A DNA stretch of 8,226 nt from an uncultured Altererythrobacter sp. GTDB taxonomy: Bacteria > Pseudomonadota > Alphaproteobacteria > Sphingomonadales > Sphingomonadaceae. Made by a program: the position numbers and the translations under genes. Shown piece by piece: positions 6,281 through 8,226 of this stretch. The notes under the pieces were generated by a model. That model ran no database searches, was not told the DNA's origin, and worked only from the letters and a program-made list of their open reading frames with translations. The stretch spans positions 1 to 8,226 of the forward strand of contig CAMPGP010000085.1 of the NCBI GenBank assembly GCA_946885545.1. Reading direction: 5' to 3'. How positions within the stretch are numbered: position 1 is the first letter of the stretch; each line of letters begins with the position of its first letter.

Positions 6281-7192
6281 CTATTCGGCCAGCGCGGCGC
6301 CAGCGGGGCTCGGCTGTTCGATCGGATTGCCGGCGCTGTCGCGCAGCCGTCGCGGCTCGAGCACGGCCGAAGTCTCGATCAGGTCGAGCGCCCGCCGCGC
6401 CGCAACGTAGCGCTCCGCATCGGCGATCCAGCGCTGCGCCTGATCGGCACCCGGCAGCTTCTCGACCTCTTCGATCGCCTTGTTGACCCGACCGCTCTCG
6501 AGGAAGAAGCGGGCCCGGTCGATGCGGCGCTGCGGCTGCGGCGACGGCGTGCTTTCGCGCCTCACCACGAACAGTTGGCTCAACTCGTGCCCGATCCGCT
6601 CTATCAGCGGCTCGTTGTTCGCATCGGCGAGTTCGGGTGCGAGGCCCTCCAGTCGCGCGACGAGTACGTCGAGCGTCACCGGATTGCGCGAGAACTCGAT
6701 TACGGTGTCGACCGAATTGGGCTTCGCGTCGCCGAAGCGCAGGCGCAACTGATCGGCCAGATATCCGAGATCGGCGCCGCGATCGAGCGAGCGGCGCGCG
6801 GCGAAGGCGATCAGGAGGCCCTCGGCCCGCGCAGCGTTCCCGGCAGCGGCCTGCGCCTGAAGATCGAGCCGAGCGAGGCGCTGCTCTGCGGCCGCGAGGC
6901 GCTGGTCGATACCGCCCTGTTGCTCGGCAACGCGCTCGACCCGCTCGGTCGCCGCCGCCTCCGAAGCCGTGGCCGTCGGGGTGGGCGTGGGCGAAAGCAG
7001 CGGTCCCGGCTCGATAATGGCTTCTTCCACCTGGGCGGCAGGCGCGGGTTCGTCGCCCACTCCGAAATCGTATCCGGACCGCCAGGCGAAGTATCCGACG
7101 AGCAGAGCGCCCGCCAGAAAGGCGATCGCGGCCGACGCAAAAATCGGCTTCAGAGAGCCGCTCGGGCGGCCGGGGCTCGAGTAATTATCCAT
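6281..7192 (-). CDS. Mic60/mitofilin-like inner-membrane protein, heme-operon linked
   Basis: This 303-residue protein has the architecture of alphaproteobacterial Mic60 (COG4223 type, mitofilin-related). A short polar N-terminus with a Pro/Ser-rich start is followed by a single membrane helix at about 17-37. A Pro/Thr/Ala-rich linker (about 48-80, containing TPTPT) comes next, then a predicted coiled coil (about 82-118, rich in Glu, Gln, Arg and Ala). The C-terminal helical region (about 120-275) resembles the mitofilin domain. In mitochondria and some alphaproteobacteria, Mic60 bends the inner membrane and forms contact sites with the outer membrane; here that role is inferred. The position directly downstream of hemD is the known genomic home of these proteins in alphaproteobacteria, which strongly supports the call, since sequence similarity in this family is low. 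Start: ATG 51 bases after the hemD stop, with a weak GGAA-type ribosome site. HemX-like proteins occupy the same place in gammaproteobacteria and are the main alternative label. Confidence 0.72.
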   Translation of the reverse strand: MDNYSSPGRPSGSLKPIFASAAIAFLAGALLVGYFAWRSGYDFGVGDEPAPAAQVEEAIIEPGPLLSPTPTPTATASEAAATERVERVAEQQGGIDQRLAAAEQRLARLDLQAQAAAGNAARAEGLLIAFAARRSLDRGADLGYLADQLRLRFGDAKPNSVDTVIEFSRNPVTLDVLVARLEGLAPELADANNEPLIERIGHELSQLFVVRRESTPSPQPQRRIDRARFFLESGRVNKAIEEVEKLPGADQAQRWIADAERYVAARRALDLIETSAVLEPRRLRDSAGNPIEQPSPAGAALAE

Positions 7193-7243
7193 CGAATTCC
7201 GTTCTGCGACCCACCAACGCTTGTTCGGCGCCTTCCCGCGGGC

Positions 7244-7921
7244 TCAATGGCATATGTCGCGGGCCAATGCCAGAAGGACCCTGTCTGCAGGCTGAGCGGC
7301 GATTTCGACGCACGCCCAGCCCTCGCCCGCCGCCTCGGCGATACGCGGCGCGAGCGCGACCAGCGCCAGCCGCTCGCGCGAAATTCCGAACCGGTCGCAT
7401 TCTCCGGCGAAATGGCGCGCCGCGTCGGCGGAGTGGAGGAGCACGACGCCTCCCTCGCCGAACCGGGCGGCAAGCTCATCGGGCAGGGGCACGTGCACCA
7501 CCCGATAGACCGTGCGCGTCTCGATCGTGATACCGGGAGGCGCCAGAAGAGGGACGTGGCTTTCGCCCGCCAGCCGCAGGAAGTGCGCGGGACCGGCCGC
7601 CGCGATCTCGTCCACGACGTTTTGCAGCCCTCCACGGCCGACAATACCGACCTCCAGCCCGGCCCGGAGCGCGGCCTCGGCGGTCGCGGGGCCGACGACG
7701 TGCGCGGTTCGGCCCTGCCACCGCGCGATCTCCGAGCCGGCGTGGCGCACGGCGTTGGCGCTGCCGAGAAGGAGCGCATCGAACCGGTCAGGTGTCGGCG
7801 ACCGCCAGTTCATCGGCCGAACTTCCGACAGCGCGCAACCCTCGACCGCGATCCCTGCCTGACGCGCTGCTGCGAGCGTCGCGGACAGTCCCGGTTCTGG
7901 CCTGATCGCGAGGATTTTCAC
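7244..7921 (-). CDS. hemD: Uroporphyrinogen-III synthase
   Basis: This 225-residue cytosolic enzyme closes hydroxymethylbilane into uroporphyrinogen III with inversion of ring D, the branch point toward heme, siroheme and cobalamin. The family is weakly conserved, but the expected marks are present: an N-terminal strand with ILAIRPEPG (3-11), LLGSANAVRH (51-60), VGPATAEAAL (76-85), a YRVV segment near 139-142, and VLLHSADAARHFA (160-172) in the second half. These match the two-lobed pattern of HemD. The GTG start at 7921 overlaps the TGA of hemC (shared bases GTGA), which fixes the start and points to translational coupling. Longer in-frame reading upstream is Arg/Gly-rich and overlaps hemC, so it is rejected. 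The gene is followed after 51 bases by the Mic60-like gene on the same strand. Confidence 0.9.
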   Translation of the reverse strand: MKILAIRPEPGLSATLAAARQAGIAVEGCALSEVRPMNWRSPTPDRFDALLLGSANAVRHAGSEIARWQGRTAHVVGPATAEAALRAGLEVGIVGRGGLQNVVDEIAAAGPAHFLRLAGESHVPLLAPPGITIETRTVYRVVHVPLPDELAARFGEGGVVLLHSADAARHFAGECDRFGISRERLALVALAPRIAEAAGEGWACVEIAAQPADRVLLALARDICH

Positions 7922-8226
7922 GCCGGCCCGTCGAAATGCGCCGCGATCCCCGGCGTCGCCCGCGCGAGAAGCCGCGCCGCCAGTCGGGCCGGGGGCTCGG
8001 CATCGCCGACGGCGAACGTCGCGTCGTCCTCGACCCGCTCGACCCCGTCGGGGCTGAAGAGCGAAGCGCGCAGCAAGATCCGGCCGTCGCGGATCGCGGA
8101 GTGTGCCGCGATCGGGCTGTGGCAATTTCCACCCAGCGCGGCGAGCAGTACGCGCTCGGCCATGACCGTCGCCCGCGAGGGCGCGTCGTCGATGGCGGCG
8201 AGCAGAGTTCGCGTCGCATCGTCACC
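7918..8226 (-). CDS. hemC: Porphobilinogen deaminase (hydroxymethylbilane synthase), C-terminal part
   Basis: The last 102 residues of HemC are visible; the 5' end lies beyond the right edge. HemC joins four porphobilinogen units into hydroxymethylbilane in the cytoplasm, using a covalent dipyrromethane cofactor. The cofactor-binding cysteine is present in ALGGNCHSPIA (codon at 8122-8124), the diagnostic motif of the family, preceded by the usual helix with AERVLLAAL. The third domain continues with a strand pair (GRILLRASLFSPDG) and a C-terminal helix (ARLAARLLAR), as expected. The stop TGA (7918-7920) overlaps the GTG of hemD by four bases in total, so HemC and HemD, which work in sequence, are probably made in coupled fashion. 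The next helical segment of the protein lies outside the window. Confidence 0.95.
   Translation of the reverse strand, partial: GDDATRTLLAAIDDAPSRATVMAERVLLAALGGNCHSPIAAHSAIRDGRILLRASLFSPDGVERVEDDATFAVGDAEPPARLAARLLARATPGIAAHFDGPA

Noticed and set aside
6969..7040. Repeat-like GTGGGCGTGGGCG run on the plus strand
   Set aside because: It is the reverse complement of the Pro/Thr/Ala linker codons of the Mic60-like protein, so it is explained by ordinary low-complexity coding sequence.
7922..8125. Longer hemD reading frame starting at 8125
   Set aside because: The added 68 residues are Arg/Gly-rich shadow of hemC. The GTG at 7921 starts the conserved N-terminal strand and overlaps the hemC stop in a typical coupled arrangement.

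Overview
The window looks like an ordinary, densely packed chromosomal region of a high-GC alphaproteobacterium. It is most likely a member of the Sphingomonadales, and Erythrobacteraceae-like is my best guess. This rests on the GC-rich third codon positions, the sequence character of UvrB and the UbiH-type hydroxylase, the use of GTG starts, and a mitofilin (Mic60)-like membrane protein next to hemC-hemD, which is an alphaproteobacterial hallmark. Taxonomy is inferred, because there is no rRNA or other marker in the window. I see no tRNA, rRNA, insertion sequence, phage gene, CRISPR array or integration site, and nothing that suggests recent transfer.

Layout, left to right. (1) 1-745, plus strand: the 3' part of uvrB (nucleotide excision repair). 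(2) 826-2322, plus: a secreted S10-family serine carboxypeptidase-like protein. It is followed after 4 bases by (3) 2327-2887, plus: a small predicted lipoprotein of unknown function, probably co-transcribed with it. (4) 2796-5018, minus: a 740-residue DsbD/ScsB-type membrane thiol-disulfide reductase, whose 3' end overlaps the 3' end of the lipoprotein gene by 92 bases. (5) 5065-6279, plus: a UbiH/UbiF/VisC-type FAD hydroxylase, divergent from dsbD with only 46 bases between the start codons. (6) 6281-7192, minus: a Mic60/mitofilin-like inner-membrane protein that ends one base from the hydroxylase gene. (7) 7244-7921, minus: hemD. (8) 7918-8226, minus: the 3' end of hemC, which overlaps hemD by 4 bases. 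Transcription on the minus strand runs hemC, hemD, mic60-like.

Functionally, hemC and hemD carry out consecutive steps of tetrapyrrole synthesis: porphobilinogen to hydroxymethylbilane to uroporphyrinogen III. The Mic60-like protein shares their operon and probably shapes or organises the inner membrane. The UbiH-type enzyme probably serves ubiquinone synthesis, and the DsbD-type protein carries reducing power from the cytoplasm to periplasmic proteins. The theme is therefore envelope and respiratory housekeeping next to DNA repair.

The most interesting points are structural. They are the 92-base tail-to-tail overlap with a perfect 7-bp hairpin just beyond it, the 1-base gap between the hydroxylase and mic60 genes, the alphaproteobacterial Mic60-heme gene linkage, and the unassigned two-cysteine lipoprotein. 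I found no convincing new multi-gene system in this window.
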